A stretch of 64,000 bases of DNA, taken from NCBI GenBank assembly GCA_001598975.1, contig BBXU01001780.1, forward strand, positions 1 to 64,000, read 5' to 3'. The notes beneath the pieces were generated by a model. That model was not told the origin of the DNA. It did no database searches and was given only the letters and a program-made list of their open reading frames with translations. Origin of the DNA: Parachlorella kessleri (taxonomy: Eukaryota > Chlorophyta > Trebouxiophyceae > Chlorellales > Chlorellaceae). Shown here piece after piece: positions 1 to 10,294 of this stretch; the first letter of the stretch is position 1, and each line of letters begins with the position of its first letter. A program made the translations under genes and the position numbers.

Positions 1-462
1 CATCTTTCAGTGCATCCGTCACCAGCATCCTAGGGGGCGGGGTGATCCAAGGGGGGTGCACCCTTCGCCAGCTGCCCTTGCTCAATAGCCGAGGTTGTGA
101 TCTGGCCACTTGACAAATGATCTGGGACCTTGGAAAGCTGAACGTGCAAGGACCGATACAGCCGGCTGTCTTTCCAGTGAGCACCGGCATGCAGAGGGCC
201 CGCGGCTGATGGGCCTCGTTGTAACGTGACGTACCGCAGGTCTATAGCGGTCTCGAGGTGCAGGCAACAGAACTGTTCAGTAGGAGCAATACTTGGCTCT
301 TTGACTGCCTTTCCAAGGGCAGGGCGCTAGACGTACTCCTCTGTACTGTAGGGAACCAAGTTGTCCGGAGATGGGAAATTGTGCGACTCCTACTGCCTAA
401 GTTACACTTTATTTCAATAACTTGCACTTGAAGTAAAAGGGAACGTCACCGACGTGCACATC
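1..462. other. Non-coding leader upstream of SmF
   Basis: No convincing exon on either strand. The short open frames here have no recognisable motif or splice context. The part nearest 462 should hold the SmF promoter and 5' UTR; no clear TATA element was picked out. Confidence 0.4.
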
Positions 463-1494
463 ATGGCAGCGGTGAGTGGCAAGGCGGTTGGGAGGCCTGG
501 CCGATGTGTAATTACTCTTTTCTACGTTCTGCAAATGAAGCGGACAGCCCTTGATAGCATCCTTGCCTGCTTGCCAATACCCACCGTGCTTGGTCTCATC
601 CTTATATGTTCAAGCAGGCACAGTCGCTGCCTTCTCGTTGCTGAGAGGGCAGGTAGTTCGCCCTGCCTGGGCCGCTACTCACTGGGCCTGCCCTGTTGTC
701 TCTACCTGCAGCTTGTGCCAGTCAACCCCAAGCCCTTCATAAATGACCTGACAGGGAAACAAGTGATAGTCAAGCTCAAGTGGGGCATGGTGAGTGCCCG
801 CTGGCTGGAGGTGGAGCATGGGCAGCTGGAGTTCATGGTAGCCAGCGTCAGTGGGCCTGTCTGTGACAGCAAGGTATACGCCCCTCAAGTGCGCCGAGCG
901 CTGCTTGACTCTTTTGCACTATAGACTCATGCACGATTTGGTTTGCGGTTTGTGCAGGAGTACAAGGGGTACCTTGTGAGCACAGACGCTTACATGAACC
1001 TCCAGCTTGCCAGCACAGAAGAGTACATTGATGGGCAGGTGAGCGCGCATGCGGGCTTTGTTTGTTCGTGTTTTCACGCATTCTCAGCTATAATAAGTGG
1101 CGCTGCTCAAAGAAGGACAGCTGTGAGCCAGCCATGGCAATTCATACCTCGTCAAAGAGGACCAATAAGAGTGCCTTGCCAATTGCCAATATCTGTTGAT
1201 GGCGCCAGGTGGTACGGTCTGCGAGTTTATAACCTGAAACCCGGCAGGGCAGCGCAAAACATCGAATGGCAGGGTGCCTGTACCTGAGATTTCACTGGGT
1301 ACCTAGGACAGCGAGGAGGCAGCAGGGGAGCATCGTACGGGGTAAGGAGCCCATGCCTGGAGTGTGCTTATATCACTAAGCAGCCCTTTCACTGTGCCTT
1401 GCAGTTCACGGGCAGCTTGGGGGAGGTGCTGATCCGGTGCAACAATGTTATGTACCTCAGAGGAGTGCCCGAGGAGCAAGATATGGCCACCTGA
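463..1494 (+). CDS. SNRPF: Small nuclear ribonucleoprotein F (SmF)
   Basis: Core Sm-ring subunit of the U1, U2, U4 and U5 snRNPs, acting in pre-mRNA splicing in the nucleus. Four exons: 463-471, 712-789, 958-1038 and 1405-1494, giving 85 residues, the normal SmF length. The Sm1 motif holds the SmF hallmark NPKPF at residues 8-12, followed by LTGK and VKLKWGMEYKGYL across the exon 2/3 junction. Sm2 reads [15 protein letters not shown]. All introns are GT-AG in phase 0 and exon 1 codes only three residues. The start was chosen as the only ATG in frame just before a consensus donor. The close match along its whole length makes LSm6 unlikely. Confidence 0.95.
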
Positions 1495-2872
1495 CATGTT
1501 GGGTCGCGGTGGCGACGAATTGCCTGCGACTTTTGGCATCGCGGGAGCGTGCCAGGGCTGTGAGCAAGGGAGCAAGAGTGTATCCGTTCTTGTGCTGCTG
1601 GCCTGGCCACCTTTACGTTACCCTTTATGAGCTGCGACTGCTGATGGCATGGCTGCCACACAGTGTTGCTTGACGAACTGCACTTGTATTCAACTTCAAT
1701 GTCTAGGAATATCTGAACATCCAGTAACTGTTATTAGCATGGGTGGCAGGTAATGCGAACAGGGACTGAGGGCTGCAGCTGTACAAAGAGGACTGGTGTT
1801 ATATTGGCAAACAGTGTTTCCAAGAGTAGCGCACTGCTCTGCCAGGGGGTGTGCTCCGGGTGTCAGCAGGGTGGCTCAGCCTAGAAGGCCCAACCAGTAG
1901 GTGGATAGCAGTGGCGGCTGATGCGGATGGAGGAGTCCTAGTGTGAATGGCTAGGGGTCTAATGCCAAGGCCTGCAAGATTGCGGATAGTCCAAATCAGT
2001 GGAATCTTCAGGGCACCACTTCAAGCAGTAGTGAGTGGTGCCTTTACTATGGTCGACTGGCCGCTTTACCACTGGCAACCGCCTCTTCCCTCTAGCTTAC
2101 GTTCAAGAAGAAGTCGGCCTGCCTTGCAAGAATTTCTGGCAGCAAGGAAGTCGGTAGCATATCCTACTAGGAGTCCACGAGCATGGAAATAATACTATAC
2201 AACAGAACAAGAAACGTACATAAGAGCACACTCGAGGAACACGCACCAGTGCCACCAAGAATTTTGAGGCGTCGTTCTTTGGAAATTTCATGAAGATCCT
2301 GCTCTTCTCAATATCACAGCAGGGCACACAAAGCATATTAACTTCACCGCCCACACAGTGGCAACACCTGGACCCATCCGCACAAGCATCACACACCGTT
2401 AAAACACGACTCCACTTGCATGTAACACACCATCAAAAACAGAATATTTTGGGATGCGCTGGGACACACACTCGCCACCACACTTGATGGCGATTGCAAA
2501 ACCAAAGTGCACACCGGGGTCGTGGATGGGGTGCCCAAGCAAAGACGCTAAGGGCAGAAACCACTCGAGCACTGCCAGTGAAAATTACTTCAGGTCTGTC
2601 AACACCAACATATGCGTGCTCAACACACGTGTGCCTCTAACTCATGCAGGGGAGGAGGATGCCGCTAGGGTGCATGAACCACTGATAGCTATGAAAGGAT
2701 ACAAAAGCACTAAATCCTGTACTAAAATTAATTAAGACAGGGGCTGGGGCACTGCCAGCCCCGTATCCTTAGGTGGTTCCCTAGGTAGAAGACCCATTGG
2801 GCCTCAGGCCCTTGAGCCAGCCACTGACCGAGTGTGGAGGGGGAGTTTGACCGAGGAAGGCGGCTTACTGTT
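1495..2872. other. Convergent 3' region between SmF and a minus-strand gene
   Basis: About 1.4 kb without a supported exon. It should contain the 3' UTRs of SmF (plus) and of the plastid protein ending at 2873 (minus). A TGTAA lies at 2421-2425 on the plus strand, but is far from the SmF stop, so its use is uncertain. Confidence 0.4.
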
Positions 2873-3501
2873 CTAGTTGCCGTCCTCGAACAGCATCTCG
2901 TTCAGCAACTGCAAGTTAGCACATGTAGGATACCATTCAGCTGTCACTCTACGCAGGTGGCACCCTTGCGTTTGCAACCCAAGTTTGCAGTGCCTCCTCA
3001 CAGGTGACTAGACACAGCTGCAAGTCAGCATATGCAGAGGCAGGTGTAGACATGTGGGCAGCTGGCAAGAACCACCGAAACTAGCACGGACGCACCAAGG
3101 GTTTTCAAGCACTGGGTCACCCACACCACAAGTACCGGCAAACAGGGCACTTGTGATGTTGCCCAGCAACAACTCACCAAGGCGACCACAGTGGCAGCGC
3201 CAGTGATCCACATCGCCGTCAAGGGGTCCTGGCCGCGCGCCACGCAGATGGTGGTCACGGCCAGTGCGCCCAGGCCGGCAGAGAGGAAGTCATAGCGCTG
3301 GAAGAGCTCGCCAGCGTTCCGCTCCAGTGTGTCAAACACAGACGGGCTCTCTTTGTTCTCTGGCGAGGCCGAGGCACGGACTGGTGTCCGGCCGGGTAGG
3401 CGCCGCTGCTGCTGCTGCGCATGCCGCTGCGACAGCCGCTGCCGGCTGCTGCTGCTGCTACTGAGGAGCCTGGAAGAACTAGCGAACGCTGTGCAAGACA
3501 T
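2873..3501 (-). CDS. Small plastid-targeted two-helix membrane protein, unknown function
   Basis: Two exons read on the minus strand, 3501-3178 and 2908-2873, giving 119 residues. The first 45 or so residues are rich in Ser, Arg, Gln and Ala with almost no acids, like a chloroplast transit peptide. The remainder has a short acidic stretch, then two hydrophobic segments at about residues 72-88 and 94-112 separated by ARGQDPLTAMWIT, and a C-terminal LNEMLFED tail. The GQDPLTA.WI pattern resembles small conserved thylakoid or envelope proteins of the green lineage, but I cannot name the family. The second exon codes only 11 residues and was placed by its clean 'cttgcag' acceptor and matching phase. 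It is divergent from the CbbY gene. Confidence 0.7.
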
Positions 3502-4049
3502 GGCGGCTGCTTGGGACTGCAGAGAACTAGAAAAGACAGGCTTAAGCGCACCTACAACGTGGGAGGAGGTACAACCGTGCTGGCAAGTACTCGTTGAATG
3601 CTGCAGTCAGGCGCTTAAGACAGCAGTTTTGACTGTGCAACTCCTTGTGTGTGTGAGAACGCGCAGCGGCCGCTCACCGGTGGGCAGGGAGTGGCTCAGA
3701 CGGGGTTGGTTGAAGCTCTTAGACTTGAGGACGGCTCTCTGCGGCTTCGAAGCACGGCAACAAAGCTCAGAAAAGAAGTCGAACTGATGAGGACTGCTTG
3801 TAGGCCCAGACACACGCCGACCCCTTGCCTCGGATCCTGAAGATTGTGAGAATCTCTTCGGATGAGGCAGGGGGTTACCTAGGGGCCGCGCTGTTGAAAT
3901 TGAAAATTCGGACATCAAACGCACCCGATACCAGATTAGATCCAACCACACAAACAAGTTGCAAATTGCAACGCCCTGCTGCTGCTTTGCTGTCTTATTG
4001 CAGAGGCAACGACCATTGAGCCAGTGGCACACCTGGAGTGATCACTGTA
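3502..4049. promoter_or_regulatory. Divergent promoter region, plastid membrane protein / CbbY
   Basis: A 548-bp gap between two head-to-head start codons, both for predicted plastid proteins. Shared control is an inference from layout; no specific motif was identified. Confidence 0.4.
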
Positions 4050-6429
4050 ATGGTCTTGACAGTGTCCCCATCCCTGAGTTCGCCGCAAGTGCGACTGTGT
4101 CGTGCGAATAAAGACCCCAGTTTCTTTGTAAGCGCTAGTACAGCTCCTGCACCGTCTTCTACTCCCAGAGGCCTTGTGGCACAAGTCTTGAGACGACAGT
4201 GCAGGCCACCTACTGGTGCCCCGTTGCGACGTTGCGTCAAGGCTGCAGCACTTCGCAACATAGACTGGCCAGAGGCCCTTCTTTTCGACTGTGACGGTGC
4301 GTATCTCGGGTTGAGCACCTGCGGCAACATACTCCGCTGTGAACATCCAGGAGTGCAAAGCATATATTTCTGTGTGGTATGTGGTGTGCTCGCCACACCT
4401 CAGAAGTGGCAGTATTTTGCCCTTGCAGGTGTCCTGGTTGATACTGAAGCCGAGGGGCACAGGGTGGCATTCAACGAAGCATTCAAGCGCAAAGGTCAGA
4501 GCGCCAGTCGTGGGTGCAGCAGCTCGGCAGCCTGCTATCCCTTGCCCAGTTCAGGCACAGCTCAAATGTGCTAAGAGTCATGTGAGGGCTTCCCCTGCCC
4601 TGGCTTCAGGCTTGGACCATGAGTGGAGCCTGGAAAAGTATGGGGAGCTGCTAGAGATTGGTGGCGGCAAGGAGCGCATGGACCATTATTTCACGGTGAG
4701 GTACCCAGGCTCCAGATGTATCGCACCATCAGGGTCAATAACAGCGGCTGCTGTGAAAGTCTGCATGACCAGCTGCCTCTGCTTACCACCCCTCCTGTCA
4801 AGCGTCGCCTGTCCAATTGGACATGTCATGTATCTTGTCCCACACACAAATCGCCCGTGCTCTTCTTCTGCCTGACCCCCAACAGAGCCGCAGGGACCCC
4901 CCGGCCCCTCACGTCTTGACACCCGGTACTGCATCGTGTTAAGCTGGTCATCGTACGCAGAGAATTGTCCACTCCATGCAGCCCGCTCATGAGCAGTGAC
5001 CCCGCTTCCTCCCGGACCCCTCCAGAGCTGCGCAGGCCAGGAGCCCTGGGCATCTATCACCGACCTGGCCGACCGCAAGGCCTTCCTCAAGGAGCTGCAT
5101 GAGCTGAAGACCGATATCTTCAACCAGCTCATAGAAACCGGCAGGCTGCCCGTGCGGCCTGGGGTCAAGCGGCTGATTGGTGAGCCTGTCGGTAGGGCTT
5201 GCAGCCGCTTTGGGCACCTCACCGCCTCACGCTGTGCACAGCGTGCAGGCCTCCTTGGAGGCAATTTGCAGCCCATCGTCTCCTGCACGCATCTGTTCTA
5301 AGCTGGTAATTGAACGGTTGTTCCCCTGGAAGGTCCTGCCAGCTTCAAGTAGGTCCCTGGTGCCTGACATGGAAAAATCTGGCCCCGTCCATGCTTGCCC
5401 AGCCTGATAGAGTAACTCCTGGGCTGTTACAGATGACGCCATCGATGCGGGGGTCAAGGTGGCGGTGTGCAGCACCTCCAACGAGCGGGCGGTCAGCAAC
5501 ATTGTGCGCGTGATGCTGGGGGACCGGGTCGCGCAGCGCATGCGGGTGTTTGCGGGGGACATGGTGCCCAAGAAGAAGCCTGCGCCCGACATCTACCTGC
5601 TGGCAGCCAAGGTGACAGGGGCAGTGGCATGCTCTGGGTGGGTGGCAGGGCCGAGGCATCGCAAGGGGTCGCAGAGATTTGCCCGTGGAGGGATAATGGC
5701 AATGTGTGGTGCATGAATGTAGTGGAGGTGGGTGGCCACCTTGGGCAAGGATGTGGATGGGAGCAAAGGCATCGGTCGAGCTTGTTCAAGAAAGCAGGGA
5801 TGTGGCCTTATATGCACTACATGACTATACCTAGCAGCCGGTGTTACAGCACATCTGTTCCAGTACCTGTCTGTGAACTCCGAGCCTGATATGGTGCTAG
5901 CTGCTAAGAAATTGACCTTCTGCAGCGTTATCTACTCAATGCAGGAATATGACGTCAACCCTGCCCGGTGTGTAGTAGTTGAGGACTCCAGGATTGGAGT
6001 TCTGGCCGCCAAGGCTGCGGGCATGAGGTGAGCTGCTGAGCCTTCCCCACACACTTCCCACTCTTCTGCTCTGGGATGTCAAGCTTGTGACACTGGCTGT
6101 ATGCTGGTGAGGGCTTCACGAATCCATGACGATTGGCCGCAGCATACGTCAACCTGCATGGCTTGCCGCGGGTCCCCCTCCAGCACCTGCTATTTTAATG
6201 GGAAGTCATTGACTGTACGACAGCACCTGTGCTTCCTGTTTTCTGCGTCAGGTGCGTGGTCACCACTAGTTTCTACACCAAGGACGAAGACTTCACCACG
6301 GCCGACGCCGTCTTTGACTGCATCGGGGAGGCGGGGGACGAGCGGTTCAGCCTCCACGACCTGACAACTCCAGGCATGCAGGCATTGGCAGAGCGGGCTC
6401 AGCAGGCGGCTGCTGGAGCCACAGCGTGA
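4050..6429 (+). CDS. CBBY: CbbY-like HAD phosphatase (xylulose-1,5-bisphosphate phosphatase), plastid
   Basis: Haloacid-dehalogenase hydrolase of the CbbY group, known in plants to remove xylulose-1,5-bisphosphate, a Rubisco inhibitor. Seven exons: 4050-4296, 4429-4494, 4610-4695, 5026-5179, 5433-5611, 5945-6027, 6252-6429; 330 residues. The first 60 or so residues look like a transit peptide (Ser, Arg and Pro rich). HAD motif I is LLFDCDGVLVDTE, split by intron 1 inside the DGV codons. The cap carries IGGGKERM. Motif II is VCSTSNERA, motif III the KKKPAPDIY lysines, motif IV VVVEDSRIG. The C-terminus has DAVFDCIGEAGDERF, as in land-plant CbbY proteins. The ATG at 4050 is the first in this frame; a GTG further upstream is unlikely. 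The order and spacing of motifs make the family secure; the substrate is by homology. Confidence 0.93.
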
Positions 6430-6783
6430 GGCATGTGCCGCCTGCTGCTTCACTTCACTGAGCTGTGCACGATGTTGCTTTATGTGCAGCATGCTAACTC
6501 ATAGCCAGCCTCGGTGGGCACTGTCGTAGAGAGCCTTCTGAAACCAAACCGCTGTGTGACTCCCTGGGTGTGCTGGTGCCTACCTCACCTGCCCGGCCTT
6601 GATGTGATGAGTTGATGGATTTTTTCCTTGTCCTGCTTCTGCTGCAGGGTCCTTCTGGTGAGTGCCTCAGCGCTCGGCTTGCACACAGATGTGCGTGGCG
6701 TGGCGCACAAGCCCCCAAAAGTGAGTGAGCTCCCTGTGCCTGTCTGCTCTGTGACGTGTTGTGGTCGCTGCTGCATGCTGCAG

Positions 6784-6874
6784 GCTGAACCCACCACTGC
6801 CCATGGATGAGAATGGCAACTGGGTGAACCCACCACCACGGCCGGCAGAGTTTTTTGATGTAGATCCTCTGTGA
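6784..6874 (+). other. Unassigned terminal exon between CbbY and DUF3054 gene
   Basis: After a 'gctgcag' acceptor an open frame ending in TGA at 6872-6874 codes LNPPLPMDENGNWVNPPPRP followed by AEFFDVDPL. The composition looks protein-coding. The frame needs an upstream exon ending in phase 2. A 10-nt micro-exon at about 6649-6658 would fit, but no upstream start was found, so it may be the end of a small unrecognised gene or an alternative end of CbbY. The rest of 6430-7796 shows nothing supportable; a TGTAA at 7654-7658 could end this transcript. Confidence 0.4.
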
Positions 6875-7796
6875 TGGTATCAGAGGCGGTGGGGTAGGTC
6901 AGCATGCTGCAGCACTTGCTAGCAGAGGTGTATGTTTGTGTCTTGTCCGCTCTATTGTTACCTGCATGGTTGTACCCATTTCATTCCTTTTCAGTCAGCA
7001 GCACGGGCTTTCAAACCCCCCTGCTCACACGGTTTACCTGCTTTGAAAGATATTTCTGGCACTGTTTCCCTGCTTTGGACTGTTGACAAGCTTTTCAGAA
7101 AGGTCAGCGAATTTTTTAGTTTTTTAAGTGCTGTTACTTGCTTGCCACCGCTAGATTACCTTAGCACTTGGTTGTTGTCCGTGGACGCGCGAGGTGTATC
7201 AGGCTTATGAGGGTCGCAGGGGCTCCTAAGTTCATAGCCCTAGCAGTCAACTCACTTTTCTGATACCGCAAGTGAACCACTCAAAAGAAAATAACAAGAT
7301 ACGAAGTACCTCTGGTGCTGGCAGCTTGTTCCCCCTTTCTCATCCTGCCTGCTTATCGACGCAGCTGGCACCCGCCACACTGCTATCTGACCCCTCCCTG
7401 TCACTTGAATTCCCATGTTAAAATACCTCCAGGCGCTGTCCAGGGTAGAAGAAAAGCGTCGCCTGCTGCCACGGCCGTGTGTTTGATCACTTGGGGCTTG
7501 GCAGCCCTAAATTGCCAGCTTCTCGGCACCACAGTGGCTTTGAGATGCCGAGGGTAGGCAGCGAGTCCCCCAAAGGAAAACATTCTCGGCGTCATGTCCC
7601 TGGCAAAATGGGCGGGTCTTGCTGGACGCCCGCGCTTCAGAAGCTGAGCATGCTGTAAGGTCGCAAAGTTTCCAAATTGAAATTGAACTGGCTAGGTTGT
7701 GCCGTCAAACATGACTAACGCGGGGGCGCCCCGATCAATGATGGCACTGGTCCGGGCCGTGCTGAGCCTGCAAAACTTCTTCATGCATGGACTGAA

Positions 7797-9374
7797 ATGA
7801 CAGTCACGCATCCTATCGTCCACTCTCAGCGGCCTTGGGCGGTCCGCACGCCTCAACAGTTCCGCTTGTGGAGCCCTCCTGTCTTGGCCTACCGATGCCG
7901 TCATGGTGCTAGGCCAGACACGCGTAGCAGTCAGCGCTTGGTCGTCTCTAGTCAACGGAGAGGGGCTGGGGAGGTGCAGAACCCCGAGTTGCTAGTCGGG
8001 GACGGACTCTGCTTGTTTTGCTTCGCTCTGTACAAGCAGGTGCGTCGGAGCTGGAGAGGGCGATGAACCGTTGTGCTGGGCCCCATTGTTGCTGGTGCAT
8101 TACTGTTCTGCTCACCTGTCCGGCAAACGGCGTGGGACTCGTTTGGCTCCGCTACTGACAGCACGCTTTCACCCGCCTGATTGTAGGTGACGGCAATTAT
8201 CTTCCTGCCGAGCTTCCCCGGCTGGCTGGCGCCCCTGCACTTCAACCCCGACCGCTTCTCAGAGTTTGCCGGCTTTGCCGCCACCCTGGTGGGCACCTGG
8301 CTGGCCACGGGGCTTGTGACCGGCGGCTACAAAACAGATGCCGCCGCAGACCTTAATACCGCTATGGCGCGCGTGTGCCGCATCTGGCTCATATCCATGC
8401 CCGTCAGCGCGGCGCAGCTCGTGCTTGTCACCGCCCTAGAGGGGCGGTCGCTTGTCGGCACGGACGGCTTTGCGGACGTGCTGCCCCTGGCAGCCAGCGG
8501 GCCGGGGGAGCCCTTTGTGACGGCAGCAGGAGTGCTGGGTGAGTGCTTCATGGAGATTGCTCGCTTGGCATGACCTGCATGGAAAGGTTGTTGCAACATT
8601 GGCTCCTTGTGCACCCCCCTGGTATTGGTGCACAGCCTGAGGTACAGTATCCAGCACGCTTGCACCTTTTGCCCTGACACTGACCCCACCGCCTGCAATT
8701 GGGACCAATGCAATATGCCACCCTCCTACTGAAGTCCAGGCTTGATGGCGGTCTGGCGCGCATTCTACACCACCTATCTTGACGTGCTTAACTTCCGGAC
8801 GGGGGTGGGCAGCCGCCGCGTTGACCGGGGCCGCGAGATGCAGCACTTTGTGGAGGCGCTGCGAGCAGCGCTCCTGCTGTCCCTGGCCTGCTGCGTGGTA
8901 CTGCAGGTACGGCGGCTGGCCTGGGGAAAGGGTGTAGGAGGCATGTTTTGCTGTGAGTGTGATTGTTGGGTGTGGCAGGGCGATGCGGGACGGCGGGTGG
9001 GGCGGCCTGTACCGCAGCCTTGTTAGGGGCATTGCCACGCAGGGCCGTAATGGCCACCAGTGCTGCCGCAGCTTTGCACGTCTTTGCACCCAGTCATTGG
9101 CAAGAATTTTAAGTGATTTAAGACACTGGAGGCATTGCTTGCTACCAAAGCATGCTTGCCCCATCCGGAGCCGTGGGTCTGACCTGGTAGCTGTCAGCCT
9201 TGCAATGACATTGTGGGTCTACCATGGGTATTTCTATCATATAACGTAAGGAGAGCCCTGGCTTTGCTCTTTCTGCAGTATCTAGGCAACGAGGTGGGAG
9301 AGGAGCAGCTTGAGCTACTCATCAGCAGCATGTCACAGTCCCTGCAAGGGATGCTCGCCATGGCCAGGCGATGA
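7797..9374 (+). CDS. DUF3054-type multi-pass membrane protein, probably plastid
   Basis: Four exons, 7797-8039, 8187-8538, 8740-8906 and 9279-9374, giving 285 residues. The first 60 or so residues are basic and Ser/Arg rich, like a plastid transit peptide. Exon 1 ends LLVGDGLCLFCFALYK, the typical opening of the DUF3054 family. Exon 2 codes the next helices, with FAGFAATLVGTWLATGLVTG and a helix from a conserved Arg-containing stretch, then GEPFVTAAGVLGLMAVWRAF across the exon 2/3 junction, matching the family pattern of a late hydrophobic stretch ending in WR. The C-terminal 60 residues form an amphipathic extension with a further hydrophobic run. Function of the family is unknown. Introns are GT-AG with consistent phases. 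Family assignment rests on motif pattern only. Confidence 0.7.
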
Positions 9375-9490
9375 CTTAAAACTTCTTTCAGTGCCGCCCT
9401 GGTTGGGACATATCGATAGTAGTGAGGAGCTGAGAGAAAGGCCTATGGAGTAATTGGTGGGAGCTTGAAACCATGAAGGGAGTCTTTTGG

Positions 9491-9495
9491 TGTAA
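9491..9495 (+). terminator. Candidate TGTAA poly(A) signal
   Basis: TGTAA 117 bases after the DUF3054 stop codon, on the sense strand. This pentamer is the usual chlorophyte poly(A) signal; its use here is inferred from position. Confidence 0.45.
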
Positions 9496-10163
9496 AGTAG
9501 GGATGGTGGGAGTGACACTATTTTTTTCCCGGCAGCATTAGGCCTTCCAGCGTGCAGCCAATCTGCAGCACTCGAGCAGTATGGTGAGGTTTTATTCCCT
9601 CAATCCGAACATTTTTTCATGCAGCATTTGATGCGAAGAGTCCAATCATTTCATGCTTTGCACTGTCTCTGCAGTTTTGCCCCACAGTGTTGAAACCGGC
9701 GCCTGCATTGATCTTGGGCATTGCCCTCTTCTACCGTCGCTGATTCTTCACTGGGTCCGCTGCCTTGCGAGTACAGAGACCATAGACAGTGCTGGGTTCA
9801 CGGGAGCAGGGCAAATAGATACCTTATGTCAACACAGCAGAGCAGGAGGAGGGACTGACGGCCATCCCAGCTGGCAAAGCTTCCACATGCAGCTGGGCTG
9901 TTGTTGAGTCATCAAAGCAACCCATGTGGGCACCCTTGCTGCCAACAACATCGGGCACAACCCGGATGTGTCATGCCACAGCTTCAAGGGTCACACGGCG
10001 CTGGCGTCTGTGTGTATGCGGAGCGGGTCCAGGCTGGGGACTCGGTCGACTGAGTGGGCGGCAGTTGTGCTGGGGGATAGCCCAGGCTCCTCCTCCGGCA
10101 CACTGGCGGGGATGACTGCAGGCGGGAGGGAGGCGCGAGGGGATTGCATCAGGATGGGTGCCA

Positions 10164-10182
10164 AACAACAACAACAACAACA
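10164..10182. repeat. (AAC)6 microsatellite
   Basis: Simple trinucleotide repeat in the dymeclin 3' flank. Confidence 0.8.
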
Positions 10183-10294
10183 TGGGTGGAGGGGGCTGCA
10201 GATTGCGCGACGTATGGGTGGGTGGGGTGTGCACGAACAGCAAGAGGCCGTGCTGAGCAGCGTCACTTGAGCTCTTGAAGCCGCAGGAGGATGC

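Larger units (their letters stand above)
9375..10294. other. Convergent 3' region, DUF3054 gene / dymeclin
   Basis: About 0.9 kb without a supported exon, holding the two 3' UTRs. It contains an AAC trinucleotide run at about 10164-10182. The open frames present are low-complexity shadows. Confidence 0.4.
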
